Origin: Bombardia bombarda
Lineage: Eukaryota > Ascomycota > Sordariomycetes > Sordariales > Lasiosphaeriaceae
DNA: 64,000 bases
Direction of reading: 5' to 3'
Assembly: GCA_030512295.1 (NCBI GenBank)
Contig: JAULSR010000008.1
Location: 744,001-808,000 of the forward strand
The position numbers and the translations under genes are program-made. The notes beneath the pieces were generated by a model. The model saw only the letters and a list, made by a program, of their open reading frames with translations. It searched no databases and was not told the origin of the DNA. Position 1 is the first letter of the stretch. Every line of letters starts with the position of its first letter. Positions 9,213 to 21,073 of this stretch are shown here, piece by piece.

Positions 9213-12200
9213 ATGAGGGCCAGGGGAGCTTTGCAGGCCGTGGTCTTGCTCGCGTCGGCCCTCTGGGCGACACCCTCGTCAGCAAAGAAGGAGCACCCGG
9301 ACTTCAAGGTCAACGCGTTTGAACACCAGCCAGGGAACCTCCAGTACTTCAAGGACTCGGATGTCATTCTGTTTCAGGATATTCCCGACAACACCGTCTA
9401 CCGATCCGACGATGCCGGCGTAAAATGGAAGGCGGTAGAGGGTGTCCCCGAGGACGAGGCATGGCTGCTATACTTGCACGCGTACGATCCGACAAGAGCC
9501 TACATCCTCACGCAGGGCACCAAACACTACCGCACGAGCGATCGCGGCAAGACATGGAAGTCATTCCAGGCTGGCGCTGAAATAGGCTTTAGCACAGGCG
9601 AGATCCTGCAGTTCCACGCCGCCGACCCCGACCGCATCATCTTCAATGGCATGAGATGTTCAGGCCTCGACTGCCAAGACGTGGCCACGTACACCACCGA
9701 TGGCTTCGAGACCGACGGCAAGATCCTCCGCACCGGCATCTCGAGCTGCTCGTGGGCCAAGTCGTCGGACCTGTTCACTACTGGCGACAAGGATTTGGAC
9801 AAGAACCGCGTCCTCTGCGTCATCGCCGATTCTTTATCGACACACAGAAAAGACCAGCGCCTGGTAATCTCGGACAACTTCTTTCAGAAGGGCGACAAGA
9901 GCGCCGATGTGCAAGAGTTTGAGCCGAACCTAGACATGGATAAGCCGGTCAAGGGCGTCGTCAACATCGCCACGGTCAAGAAGTACCTGCTGGTGGCCAC
10001 GACGTCGGCCAACACCGACGAAATGGCACTCTTTGTGTCCGACGACACACTGAAGTGGCACCGCGCCATTTTCCCCACCGCTCACGACGACCACGACCAC
10101 CGCGTCAGGGAGAATGCATACACCGTGCTCGAGAGCACAAACTACAGCATCCAGATTGACGTCATGACGACGCGCCCTTCGAACCCCATGGGCGTCATGC
10201 TCACCAGCAACTCCAACGGCACCTTCTTCACCGAGAACATTGAGCACACCAACCGCAACCACATGGGCAATGTCGATTTTGAAAGGATTTCCAACATTCA
10301 GGGTATTTTCCTGGTCAACAAGGTGGATAACTGGAAGGATGTCGAGAGCAAGCCGGATACCAAGAAGAAGGTTGTGACAGAGATCACCTTTGACGATGGC
10401 CGGACTTTTGAGTCCGTGACAGCTGACGGCAAGAAGATCCATCTGCATTCTGTTACAGAGCTGAGCAACGTGGGCAAGGTCTACTCCAGCCCAGCCCCTG
10501 GTCTGCTCATGGCCATCGGCAACACGGGCGACCATCTTGGAGACTACTGGGAGGATGGCAATCTCTATGTCTCGGATGACGCCGGCAAGACCTGGACCAA
10601 GGGCCTAGACGGGCCTCACAAGTACGAGTTTGGAGACCAGGGCTCCATCCTCGTTGCTGTGAAGGACTCCAAGAAGATGGACGTCGACGAGATCAGCTAC
10701 TCGCTCGACCATGGCGTCACTTGGGTCCAGGAGTCTCTGCCCAAGGATGTCGAGATCGAGCCCTATATCCTTACAACTACCCAGGACGCGACGAGCCTCA
10801 AGTTTCTGCTTATCGGAAAGTCCAAGGACTCGAAGTTCTGGCAGGTCATCACCATCGATTTCGAGGGTCTCCATGAGGACACTTGCAAGAAGGATGATCT
10901 GGAGGAGTGGCATGCCAGGGTCGACAAGGATGGGAAGCCGACCTGCCTCATGGGCCACACCCAGAGCTTCACCCGCCGCAAGAAGAATGCTGAGTGCTTC
11001 CTGAAGCAAGAGTTCAAGCACGCGGTAACCGAGACTGCTGATTGCGACTGCACCGATCTTGACTACGAATGCGACTACAACTTCATCAGGAGTGATGACG
11101 ACAAATGCGTCAGCAAGGGACCCATCGCTGCGCCCGACGGTGCCTGCAGCAAGGGTGATCCGGACGCTACCTTCAAGGGCACCTCTGGGTACCGCAAGAT
11201 CCCTGGTAACACCTGTAAACCGACAAAGGAGATGGATGAAAAATACAAAGACGTGGAGAGGAAGTGTGGCGATGTCGTGGGCCCACCATCGGCACCTGCT
11301 ACGGGCCTGATCACCCAGACCGGCAAGCAGTTTGGCCGATGGGACTCGTGGGATAAGCATTACCTGGAGCGAGGCGAGTCTAGCTCGAGCGACGACGAGA
11401 CCATCATCATGCGCCCCAGGAGCGCGTCCAAGTTTGGACCGATCTGGGTCACGCACGACCACGGCAAGAAGTGGGATGAAGTTAAGGCGCTCGAGGACGA
11501 AAAGATCCTGCAGATCGTGCCTCATTTATACTTCAAGGACATGGTCTTCTTTATAACCAGCGGAAAAGACGTCAAGTATACGGTTGACCGCGGTCATCAT
11601 TTCCATACATTCAAGGCACCGACGGATCCAGATCCGCAGGCCTTCCCGCTCGCTTTCCACCCGGACAAGAAGGATTGGTTGATCTGGATCGGGAAAAAGT
11701 GCGAGGATGATGAATGCTACCGGGTTGCGTCTTACTCCAAAGACCGCGGAGATCACTGGGAGACGGGCGCCAGATATGTTTCGCACTGCGAGTTCACCGG
11801 CTCGAGCTCGTACAAGCTGAAAGAGCGCAAGGAGGAGCAGATCCTGTGTTTGAAGCATGAGCGTGAGGATAATGGCAAGGATAACCCGATGATACTTGTT
11901 TCGACCAATGATTGGTTCGTCAATGAGAAGACGCACGAGAAGAACGTCAGGGAGTTCGCGACCATGTCTGAGTTTATTGTTGCGGCGGTCGAGGACACGG
12001 ACAAGAAGTCGCTGCAGGCTGTCGCCAGTCTTGACGGATCGACTTTTGCCCAGGTCAAGTTTCCCTACAACCTCGACGTGCCCCATCAGCATGGCTACAC
12101 CGTCCTAGACAGCTCGACCCACGCGGTCAACCTCTTCGTCGCGACGGATGTGGACGTCGGGTGCAGATACGGCAGCATCATCAAGAGCAACTCGAACGGC

Positions 12201-13876
12201 ACGTTGTACGCCCTGAGCGTCAGCAACGTCAACTGCAACGAGGACTACTACGTCGACTTTGAGAAGATGCTCGGCCTGGAAGGCGTGGCGCTCGTCAACG
12301 TGGTGGCAAACCCCGACGCCAAGGGCAGCGCCCCCAAGAAGCTCCAGACAAAGATCTCACACAACGACGGCGCCGAGTGGGCGTTCCTGCCGACGCCGAG
12401 CAACCACGACGACATGGGCAAGTTCCACTGCCTGTCGCAGGGCAATGCCGACTGCGCGCTGCACATCCACGGGTACACGGAGCGTGGCGACCACAGGAAG
12501 ACGTATTCGTCCGAGGGCGCCGTCGGGTTCATGTTTGGGTGGGGTAATGTCGGTGACTCGCTCGGGTCGCTGGCGGACGCGGACACGTTCATGACGGCAG
12601 ACGGGGCATCACGTGGAAGCGGGTCAAGAAGGGACGGTGGACGTGGGCGATTGGCGATCTTGGGTCCGTCGTCGTGCTGGCGCAGACTACGGCAGTCGGA
12701 GTGAAGTCGACGAACACCGTGCTGTACTCGACCGATGCGGGCGAGACCTGGAAGGAGCACGAGTTTGCCAAGGAGAAGATGGAGGTGTCGGATGTGACGA
12801 CGATGAGGTCGGGGGGTCGAGGGATTTCCTGATCTGGGGCAAGGACGGGGATGAGGTGTTTACGACGAATTTGGATTTCTCTAGGTTCAGCGAGCGCGTG
12901 TGCAAGTTTGACGCGGATGATGCGCGCAAGTCGGACTATGAGGTGTGGTCCCCGAGCCATCCGAAGCAGGCGAACGGGTGTCTGTTTGGGCATAAGTCGC
13001 AGTACTTGAGGAAGAAGGAGGACAGAAAGTGCTATAATGATGGGAAGCTGGGGCAGTTGTATGGCAAGGAGGATTGCACTTGCTTGAGGCAGGATTTTGA
13101 GTGGTATGTCCTCCCCCCCTTTTTTTTTTTTTTTATCTTTTCGTTTTTTTTCAGTTTGATGATATACAGACGAACAGACGTGCTGACATGATTTTGTTGC
13201 TACCACAGCGACTACAACTATGAACCCGACAACCACGGCCAGTGCTCACTGGTCAAGGGCCTGTCGCCACTGGACGCGGCCGATTGGTGCAAGAATAACC
13301 CCGATGCGATCGAGTACTTCGAGCCGACGGGCTACCGACGCATCCCGCTGACGACATGCGTCGGCGGGCGCGCAATGGACACGGAGTCGCAGCCCCACCC
13401 CTGCCCCGGCCGCGAGGAAGACTTTGGACGCAAGCACGCGGCCTCGGGCATCGCCATCTTCTTCGCCGTCACCATCCCGATCGCGCTGGCGGCGGCCGCG
13501 GGCTGGTACGTCTGGCGCAACTGGACGGGCAAGTTTGGGCAGATCCACCTGGGCGAGCCCAGCGGCGTGTCAGCGCTCGACTCTGAACAGCCTTGGGTAC
13601 GGTACCCCGTCATTGCGCTGAGCGCTATCGTGGCGGTGGCGCTGGCGACGCCGCTTATCGTGACAGGACTGTGGCGGACGGTCAAGGGGGCGGCAGATAG
13701 GTGGGGCGTGTTTGGGGGTGGGAGTGGGAGAGGTGCTTGGACTAGGCTTGGTGGTGGCGGTGGTAGTGGGAGGAGATTCACGACGAGGGACAGCTTTGCG
13801 AGGGGAGGAACGAGTATGATATTGTGGATGAGGACGAGGGGAGTTGTTGGGGGAGGATAGTGATGAGGAGGTTTGA
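9213..13876 (+). CDS. VPS10: Vacuolar protein sorting/targeting receptor Vps10 (sortilin family), four apparent 1-bp losses
   Basis: Vps10 carries soluble vacuolar hydrolases from the late Golgi to the prevacuole. A signal peptide (MRARGALQAVVLLASALWA) precedes two Vps10 beta-propeller regions with repeated Asp-box motifs, for example YRSDDAGVKW, YRTSDRGKTW, YVSDDAGKTW, VTHDHGKKW and YSTDAGETW. Each propeller is followed by a Cys-rich 10CC module. Two hydrophobic segments (GIAIFFAVTIPIALAAAAGW and YPVIALSAIVAVALATPLIV) precede the tail. The intron is 13104-13208 (GTATGT...CAG). The frame breaks at four G runs: 12603-12606, one near 12812-12818, 13802-13805 and 13838-13841. One added G at each gives a continuous product of about 1520 residues ending at 13876 in an acidic tail (DIVDEDEG...). 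Uncorrected frames stop at 12704 and 13860. Sequencing error is likelier than decay. Confidence 0.92.
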
Positions 13877-15914
13877 ACAATCAGGACAACTAAGACAGTG
13901 TGATGGTGGTGGTTGATCGTCTATGTTGAGTTAGGTTAGGATGGGATGGGTTGGTTTAGTATTTAGTAGGTCAGTTAGGTATCTAGGTGGTGGATATTAT
14001 CATTATGTGTTTTGTTTTTTGTTGGTTTTGTTTGTTACTACGGAGCAGTACTATTATACTGCTACTGCTACTGTTACTACTTGTTATCTTTTGTATTGAT
14101 TCCGGGCTGGGCTGGGATGGAATAAGGTTTTGTTGTGGTTTGGTCGCTTGCTCTCCTGGGTTTCTGGTTACTTGGCCTTGGTCAGAATTCGACTGGGCTC
14201 GCTGGCTAGGTTCTAAACTGAGGCAGAAGCGGAAAGGAGTTCCAGCAAAGGCATACTCGAAGCCGGATAGAAGGTCCGTACCTACCTATCTACCTGCCTT
14301 GATACCGGGCGCTTGGGGTTGATTGAAATACATATGTAGATTTGCTAGTGGCGAGGGAAACAAAGCGAGTAAACAGACAATTTCTCGGAGGGTGCCGAAA
14401 AGGGGGGAGATGGGGGCTGATTCCTTGCCTACCATCAGACTATGTGCCTCGAGTATCTATCAGTATCGAAACGGCGAAACCGGCCGGATAGATCCATCAA
14501 TCCCCTGCATCCCAAGTAGTATCTTGGATGGTCAATGTCTCTTAGATAGCTGATGTAGGGTAGGTAGATACCCAACCCAAAACGCAGCACAACCTAATGC
14601 AGCCTTTCTGTGTATAAGATCATTCAGACTTCTGGTTGCACTTTCACGTCTGCTTACATAGCTTAAAGTTGCACAAGACAACAGACATGCCGACAGCATG
14701 TAGATAAGGCATAGACTTGACGGGTTTGCTCGTAAGATTACGTGTAGGAGATTGCGACTTATACTGCAGGTCTGCGCAAGCTCAGTGACCTACAGCTGCC
14801 CGTGCATGTCAATAAAACACAACAAGGAATGGATGAAGCAGGAAAATCAAAGTATAGAAAAAGAAGTAGGTTCGCATAGGATACAACTTCCCATCTCGAT
14901 CACAACTGCAGCTTGCTAATGCACTCACTCACTCGCTCACTCACTCAGTCTACTCAGTCCCCCTGTACCATCACATCCCATTCCTCACAGCTGCAGTGAC
15001 GACTGCAACTGCAGTGACTGACAGACGTGGGTAAGCTCGACTGGATCTGTCTTTCCATTCAACTTAATCTGGGATCCAATAGAATAGCCCACGCCGGCTT
15101 GGCTTCTTTGAGTGAGTAAGTGAGTTGAATACACACTCATGATCCGCTCATTCACCCCTGTACATCTTATATGTAAGTAAACACAGAACGGGGAAGGTGC
15201 CACGCCGCAGTTCCGTCTCATCAGGCACCGTTACATACTATCTCTGTCGAGGCGTGCCCGAGACGTGGAGTGCCTAGGCAGGTAAGCTAAGTGACGACAG
15301 CCATTATCATCCAACCACTACCCTCCCATCTCTCCCAACCTGCAAGGACCCGACTCACTCCGGGCTCCGACGTACAACATGGAGTAAGGTAGATAGTCTC
15401 TGTGCATCCATCCAATATACCTACCTGTGCTCTTATTATGAGCACCAAACCACGCACATATTCTGACAGGATATTGTTAGTAGATTGACGAACGATGCCT
15501 ATTCCCACATCTCGGCGGTACGTGCTTGATGTATGGTACATCACTTACATCGCCCGGGTATAGCATGGACAATAATAACACCAAGCAAAATATCTGCACC
15601 CTCCCCAATCCAGTTCGTCTTCTCTTCTCTCCCTCCAGCCATCCATCACCGTCACCGCCACCATGACAATAAAATGCGTCGTCGTCGTCGTCTTCATCCG
15701 CGTCACCTTCGCCCCTTTCCGACCCATAAGAATCCTCTGCCAAGACACAGAAGGGACTCCCCACCATGGGCCAGACAAAGCCCCGTTGTCGTGGCATCCT
15801 GATTGCCGTTGATGCTGCTGCTGTGCTACCCAAGGATGAATGACGACAGGTGCCCAGCCCGCTCAGCATGCAACCCACCAGCGCCAGCCGGGTAGGCTCC
15901 GTCGACACACCTGC
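13877..15914. other. Convergent intergenic, 2 kb
   Basis: This lies between the 3' ends of VPS10 (+) and the MFS gene (-). It contains a (CACT)n tract at about 14921-14948 and scattered TAGGTAGGTA-like tracts near 14280 and 14555. Frames at 13987-14322 and 15477-15908 are low-complexity or simple read-through and are not supported as genes. Confidence 0.5.
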
Positions 15915-18034
15915 TTATCCAAGGTCGGTGGTCATGGTCGACACACTCTTGGCCGCCTCGCGTTTAGCCAGCTCTGCAGCATCTCGTCCATCTTGTTCCC
16001 CACCCGCATCTGCTCGTACACCCATATACTTCTCCTTGCGAGACGTCCACCAAAGGGTTGTTACACTAACCAATCCCGAGGCGAGAACGGCGGCAAGGAA
16101 CGCCACGAGTCCCCTGGTCTGATATTTTTCCAGGATCGCTGCTGTAGCTGGGTTCCCAATCAATGTCCTTGCAGAAGTTAGTATATCATGCTTATCCACG
16201 CACACCAACCCCTTGACGGGCCGCAATGTAATGCTGCATGATGACTTACGCAAAGCTGACCATCGTGTACGCCGAGCCTATCCATGTCCCCATAATGCCG
16301 GGCTCACAGAGCGTGCCGATGCATGATACTTAAGACAGGGTGTGTCAGCAAAGCACATAAGAGAGGAGGGAGAACGAGGCTGAGAAAAGAGACAAAGAGA
16401 GACATACCACCAAGGGGCACAAAACTCCCCGTCCCAATTCCCAGAAGCAAAACTACAGCATACAGCGCGGCGATCGACGATGCTCCGACAGGAAGCCACA
16501 CTGCAAGCACCACAACGAAGGTTAACATATTCATCATGATCGTGGTCTTCAGCGGACCCAACTTCCCATCCGCCAGCCATGGAGGCAACGTTCTACCCAC
16601 AATGGCACCTCTGTCCAGTCACAGGGGTTTCTTTTGTCAGCTTACTGCTTTCTTGCTCGTCTTGTCTATCTCTCCCCACAAAGGACAATGAAAAAACTCA
16701 CACGTTGTACGACATAATGAGGTAAAACTGGTCGCTGCCGAAGTTGACCGAGACCGCATACATGGGAATTGATCCCCACTGGATGAAAAGAACCAGCTCG
16801 TAAGCTGCACAGATACGCCCGCCCGCATGCGGGAGGGCTAATAGTTAGAGATTAAGTCTGAATAAGAAAAGAAAAAGAAAAGAAAAGGGCGCCGTTGAAA
16901 CATGCTATGAAGAGAATGGAGAAACTCACCAAAGATAGCATAACTAACAAGCCAGAACTTGTAAGACCACAGCATTCTCTTGATTCCCGTAGCATGGGTA
17001 CGCCACCAGTTAGCAGCAGCAGCAGCGTCGTTGTGAGTAGCAGTCCTCCGAGCAGGCAGATTCGACTCGACGAGCGCGTTGCCCAGTACCAAACAGCCGG
17101 CAATGATGCCTGCGAGCGCAAGAATCGCATATTTCCAGACAAGCTTCTCAAAAAGCGCCTTCAGCACTAGTGAAAAGAAGATACCGCCTATCGCGGTGCC
17201 TACCGTGACACACCCAGTTGCAATATTTTGCCATCTCCTAAACCATTGGCTCGTGGTGGCAAATGCCACAGTCGTGACAGGTGCTGTGTGTGACAAAAAG
17301 AGCAAGTGCCCCGTGTTAGTCAACCTGACATGAGATATAAAGTGACAGCTGCTAAAGAGCCGCACAGAACAACAAGGGAGGCAAACCTACCAGCAGCAAC
17401 GCCCGCCACCACCATGCAGCCCATGAACTGGCCATACGTCGTGGAAAAGGCCAGGCCAATGAAGGCCCCAACGTACAGCACCGAACCGACGGCCAGGGTC
17501 CACCGCCCGCCGTAGCGGTCAAACAGAACGCCCGATGGCGCGCCAAAGAAACAGTCGAGGAATCCAAACATGGAGATAATCCACGCGATGTCGCTGTCTG
17601 TATAGTCGCTCAGCTGTTGGCTCTTCCACTGCGTCTGGAACAGGCCGATGCTGCTCAGGAGCCCATAAACGGGAACGGTCAGACAAAAGCATCCTATCAC
17701 AACCTTCCATGGCCTCCATCCCACGTCCAGACTATGCCCATTGGCTTGGCTTGCAGCGGGAGGGAGAAGGGGATCGTCATATACATTCTCGAAGTCCCTA
17801 GGGTTCGATGTCTCGGGTATATGCTCCGTCTGTCGTGCAGCAGCAGAAGTGTCGACTACGTTCTGAAGTCTAAATCGAGAAGGGCGTTGATCTTGTCAGT
17901 TATCATGTTTAACACAAGTGCCAACACCTGCATGAAACAAGCCTTGTTCTATACACTTACTTTGTACTAGGCTGCTGTTCAAGTAGCGGACTCTCTAGAG
18001 TCGAGGCTCCAGGTGCTGGGTCAGGGCCCGCCAT
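15915..18034 (-). CDS. MFS transporter, monocarboxylate-transporter-like, 12 membrane segments
   Basis: Seven exons: 18034-17961, 17869-17391, 17283-16930, 16804-16702, 16610-16408, 16328-16250 and 16167-15915. All introns are GT-AG and the phases join exactly, giving 514 residues. After an acidic cytosolic N terminus the first membrane helix is VVIGCFCLTVPVYGLLSSIG. Next come the loop motif D-R-Y-G-G-R-W between helices 2 and 3 and the W-F-R-R-W-Q-N-I-A-T-G segment typical of fungal monocarboxylate-type (Mch-like) permeases. The middle loop is hydrophilic and the second half carries helices such as TTIMMNMLTFVVVLAVWLPV. The plasma-membrane substrate cannot be told from sequence. An in-frame ATG at 18172 would add 46 residues; I prefer 18034. 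It is transcribed divergently from the aminomutase gene. Confidence 0.88.
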
Positions 18035-19213
18035 GGTTGCGTATCGTACAAATAGTTCGGACAGTGCTGGGTGTCTCTGGCAGCCAAACAGCTCATCCAA
18101 ATTCCTGTCAATAAGCTGGCTTTCATGCGGCACGGAGAAGGGTTTCGATTCAGAGAATAAGCTGGAAGCCACAAGATCGAGATCAAGTCAGGCGAAGGCG
18201 GTGCCTGATAGGTGTACCTGTTCCAGATCTTGGAAAGAATTGTTGGGATCCAGAAGGTGAGGGATGGACGGGACCACGGTTATGTTATAGATAAAGAGAA
18301 AGCTGACAGACTTCAATAGAGTAGGGCGAAACCCAATAAGGTCATTCACTGGAACAGCAACAGTATTGACTGGGCTGGGAAAACTGTTCTCCTAGTGCTC
18401 GGGTAAGGACAACTCCGCTATCCATCTGACCCAGTCACACCTTGGCGAGGTCGTGAGAAAACTAAACTGGATACTCCAGAGCAGCTTCTCGCCGGGGGGC
18501 CGCATTCCCTACCATACAGGCCGGGATATAAAAGGTTAGAAGTGACCGAGGGAGACACGGTGCCGTGTGCCCGACTGTCATGATGTCTCCTGTTAGACCA
18601 TCGGATGAGCCAACACGCTGATGTTGTGTGTATCAAGTTGTCACGGGTTGACAGACAGATTAGAAGACGTGGGGTGTCTGCTTCATGGAGTTGACGATCC
18701 GTCAAGGCCAACCAAGTCCGTTTATACCACAGTTGAAAGATTGGACCAATATCGGGACCGAGGCCGGGTAAGGTGTCGCCGGCGAAAGCCAAGAACACAA
18801 ATTGCTGAGCTGTGATGATAGGAATTCGGTATGTTGCTCTATCTGCATAGTTGAGATACGGAGCACAGCCAATCCAACTTAGGAAGCCAAAGCTATTGAA
18901 TGAAGATCCGGTGTGAAGAGAACACATCGCGGTGATCTGGCGCATTTCATTCCAATCGTTTGCCCTCCATCCGGTCTCGTTGGGTTGCGATACAGTGGGT
19001 TGATCCACATGTCAAGGCAGATGGGTATAAAACGTTAACTTTGCGCCGGGTTTTGGAACGCCGGGTTTTCTTTCCAAAACCCAGAACATCTCTCGTCAAA
19101 CCGACAGTTGGAGCCCTTTCCTAGTCGACATCACCCAAAACCAACCTTGGCTGGACACTGAGCAACATACAGTCTTGTTTGTCTTGCGTGCTACTTGGCC
19201 GCATCCTTGAACC
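18035..19213. other. Divergent promoter region between the MFS and aminomutase genes
   Basis: This 1.2-kb region probably holds both promoters. An 11-bp inverted repeat lies at 19048-19082. A 196-codon frame at 18418-19008 (-) shows no domain and is not called. Confidence 0.5.
19048..19082. repeat. 11-bp inverted repeat with 13-base loop upstream of the aminomutase gene
   Basis: GGGTTTTGGAA at 19048-19058 pairs with TTCCAAAACCC at 19072-19082. A direct repeat CGCCGGGTTTT overlaps the left arm and the loop. It lies about 130 bp before the ATG at 19214, so it could be an operator-like site or a leader hairpin. Confidence 0.6.
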
Positions 19214-21073
19214 ATGCTTTCCGCCATCCCTTGCCTCAGGGCTTCGCATTTGCGTTCTCGGCTAACATTTGTATCGAAACTAAAGCCGGGATACCGGGCG
19301 GTCAGTTCGGTCCCACGTCACCTCCAGGCTCAAGTTGCAGTGAGCGAGAACCTCGATGTTCATGATGGGGGCCTTCCTCCCCATCTGGAGAAGATCACCT
19401 CTGAGAGTCCCCCAGGACAAGGCGGTGGTCCTCCCAGCTTCCTCATTCCTCCTCTGAACACGAAGCACCATCATGTTAGCCAAGAGCAAGATGCAGCTGT
19501 GCGTCCTGTCCTGGCAGAGGTCACCAAGAACCGAGACGAGTTCTGGCGCAAGGTGCCCGTCTGGAAGGATGTGTCGGCTAACGACTTTCTCTCGTACCGC
19601 TGGAGTGTGAGTTACCCATCAGACATTATCCGTTATTGTTGATTTGAGCTGAACTTTGTCAAACGTCCCAGGTCGCCAACACCGTGCAAGGAACTGCGAA
19701 ACTGTTCAAGTTCCTGCAAGCTGTTGTCCCTGAGCAGGTACCTCTTGATAAATCTGGTCTGCAAATGCAGTCTCGAGATGAGTTTATCAAGGATGTTCTC
19801 GATGGTGTCACTACTGCCACCATGGCAATCCGCATAACGTGAGTATCGACTTGTTTAAACGCAAGCTACTCAACGAGCTAATGTGATGCTTTGCAGGCCG
19901 TACATCCTCAGCCGAGTGAACTGGGAGGACCCTCGCCACGACCCCATTATTCGCCAGTTCCTGCCGATGAAGTCTCTCATGGTGCCCGACCATCCCAAGC
20001 TGGCGCTTGATTCGCTCCACGAGACGGCCGACTCGCCCGTCAAAGGTCTCGTTCATCGCTACCACGACAAGGCCTTGTTTCTGCGTAAGTTTGCCCCTCT
20101 TGCGACCTTGGTTGATAGACCACACTCTGATAGGATAGTAGCAACCTCGGTCTGCCCAACCTACTGCATGTTTTGCACTCGTTCCTACGCCGTCGGCGCA
20201 AACACCGACACTGTGACCAAGGCGTCTCTGAAGCCAACGCGTAAGCGCTGGGAGGAGGCGTTTGCCTACATCGAGCGCACACCTCAGCTGCAGGACATTG
20301 TGGTGTCGGGCGGTGACTCGTACTACCTCCAGCCGGAGCAACTGACCATGATCGGCGAGCGCCTGATCAGCATGCCCAACATCAAGCGGTTCCGCTTCGC
20401 CTCCAAGGGCCTCGCCGTGGCCCCAACCAGAGTCCTCGACGAGTCCGACGGCTGGGTCAACGCCTTGATCGACATATCCAACAAGGCAAAGAAAGCCGGT
20501 AAGGCCATGGCGTGGCACACCCACTTCAACCACCCCAACGAGATCTCTTGGATCACAACCCAGGCCAGCCAGAAGCTCTTTGAAGCGGGCGTCATGGTGC
20601 GGAACCAGACCGTCTTGCTCCGCGGTGTCAACGACGACCTCGCCACCATGTCTGCCCTGATCCGACAGTTGGCCGACAACAACATCTTCCCGGTAAGTCA
20701 GCCATCCACACCTCACACCCCACACCCCCTTGAAGGTTGATAAGTGGAAACAACACACACTGACTGACTGTAAACACAGTACTACGTCTACCAGTGCGAC
20801 ATGGTGGAGAAGATCGAGCACCTCCGCACGCCTCTGCAGACCATCCTGGACCTCGAGGCCAACATGCGGGGATCAATTGCCGGCTTCATGATGCCCTCCT
20901 TCGTTGTGGACCTGCCCGGTGGCGGCGGCAAGCGGCTCGCCTGCTCCTTCCGGTCCTATGACAGCGCCTCCGGCATCTCGACCTACATGGCCCCCGCGGT
21001 GACGGGCCGCGACAAGGACAACAAGGTCTATGAGCACTTTGACCCAATCGAGTCATCGTCGGCTGCTGCTTGA
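19214..21073 (+). CDS. Lysine 2,3-aminomutase-like radical SAM/PLP enzyme, probably mitochondrial
   Basis: Five exons: 19214-19606, 19672-19838, 19897-20084, 20139-20692 and 20780-21073, giving 531 residues. The N terminus (MLSAIPCLRASHLRSRL...) is Arg-rich and lacks acidic residues, as expected of a mitochondrial presequence. The [4Fe-4S]/SAM motif is C-P-T-Y-C-M-F-C (CxxxCxxC). The PLP-binding motif is D-L-P-G-G-G-G-K near residue 470, matching the PGGGGK of bacterial KamA. GGDSYYL and AWHTHFNHPNEI are also typical. The bacterial enzyme interconverts L-alpha-lysine and L-beta-lysine (EC 5.4.3.2). Fungal members are found widely but their substrate is not established, so the reaction here is inferred. 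Intron three (20085-20138) is 54 bp with no stop and ends just before the cluster motif, so retention would insert 18 residues there. Confidence 0.9.

Noticed and set aside
18418..19008. 196-codon frame between the MFS and aminomutase genes
   Set aside because: Composition unlike a protein; it occupies the shared promoter and no family is recognisable.
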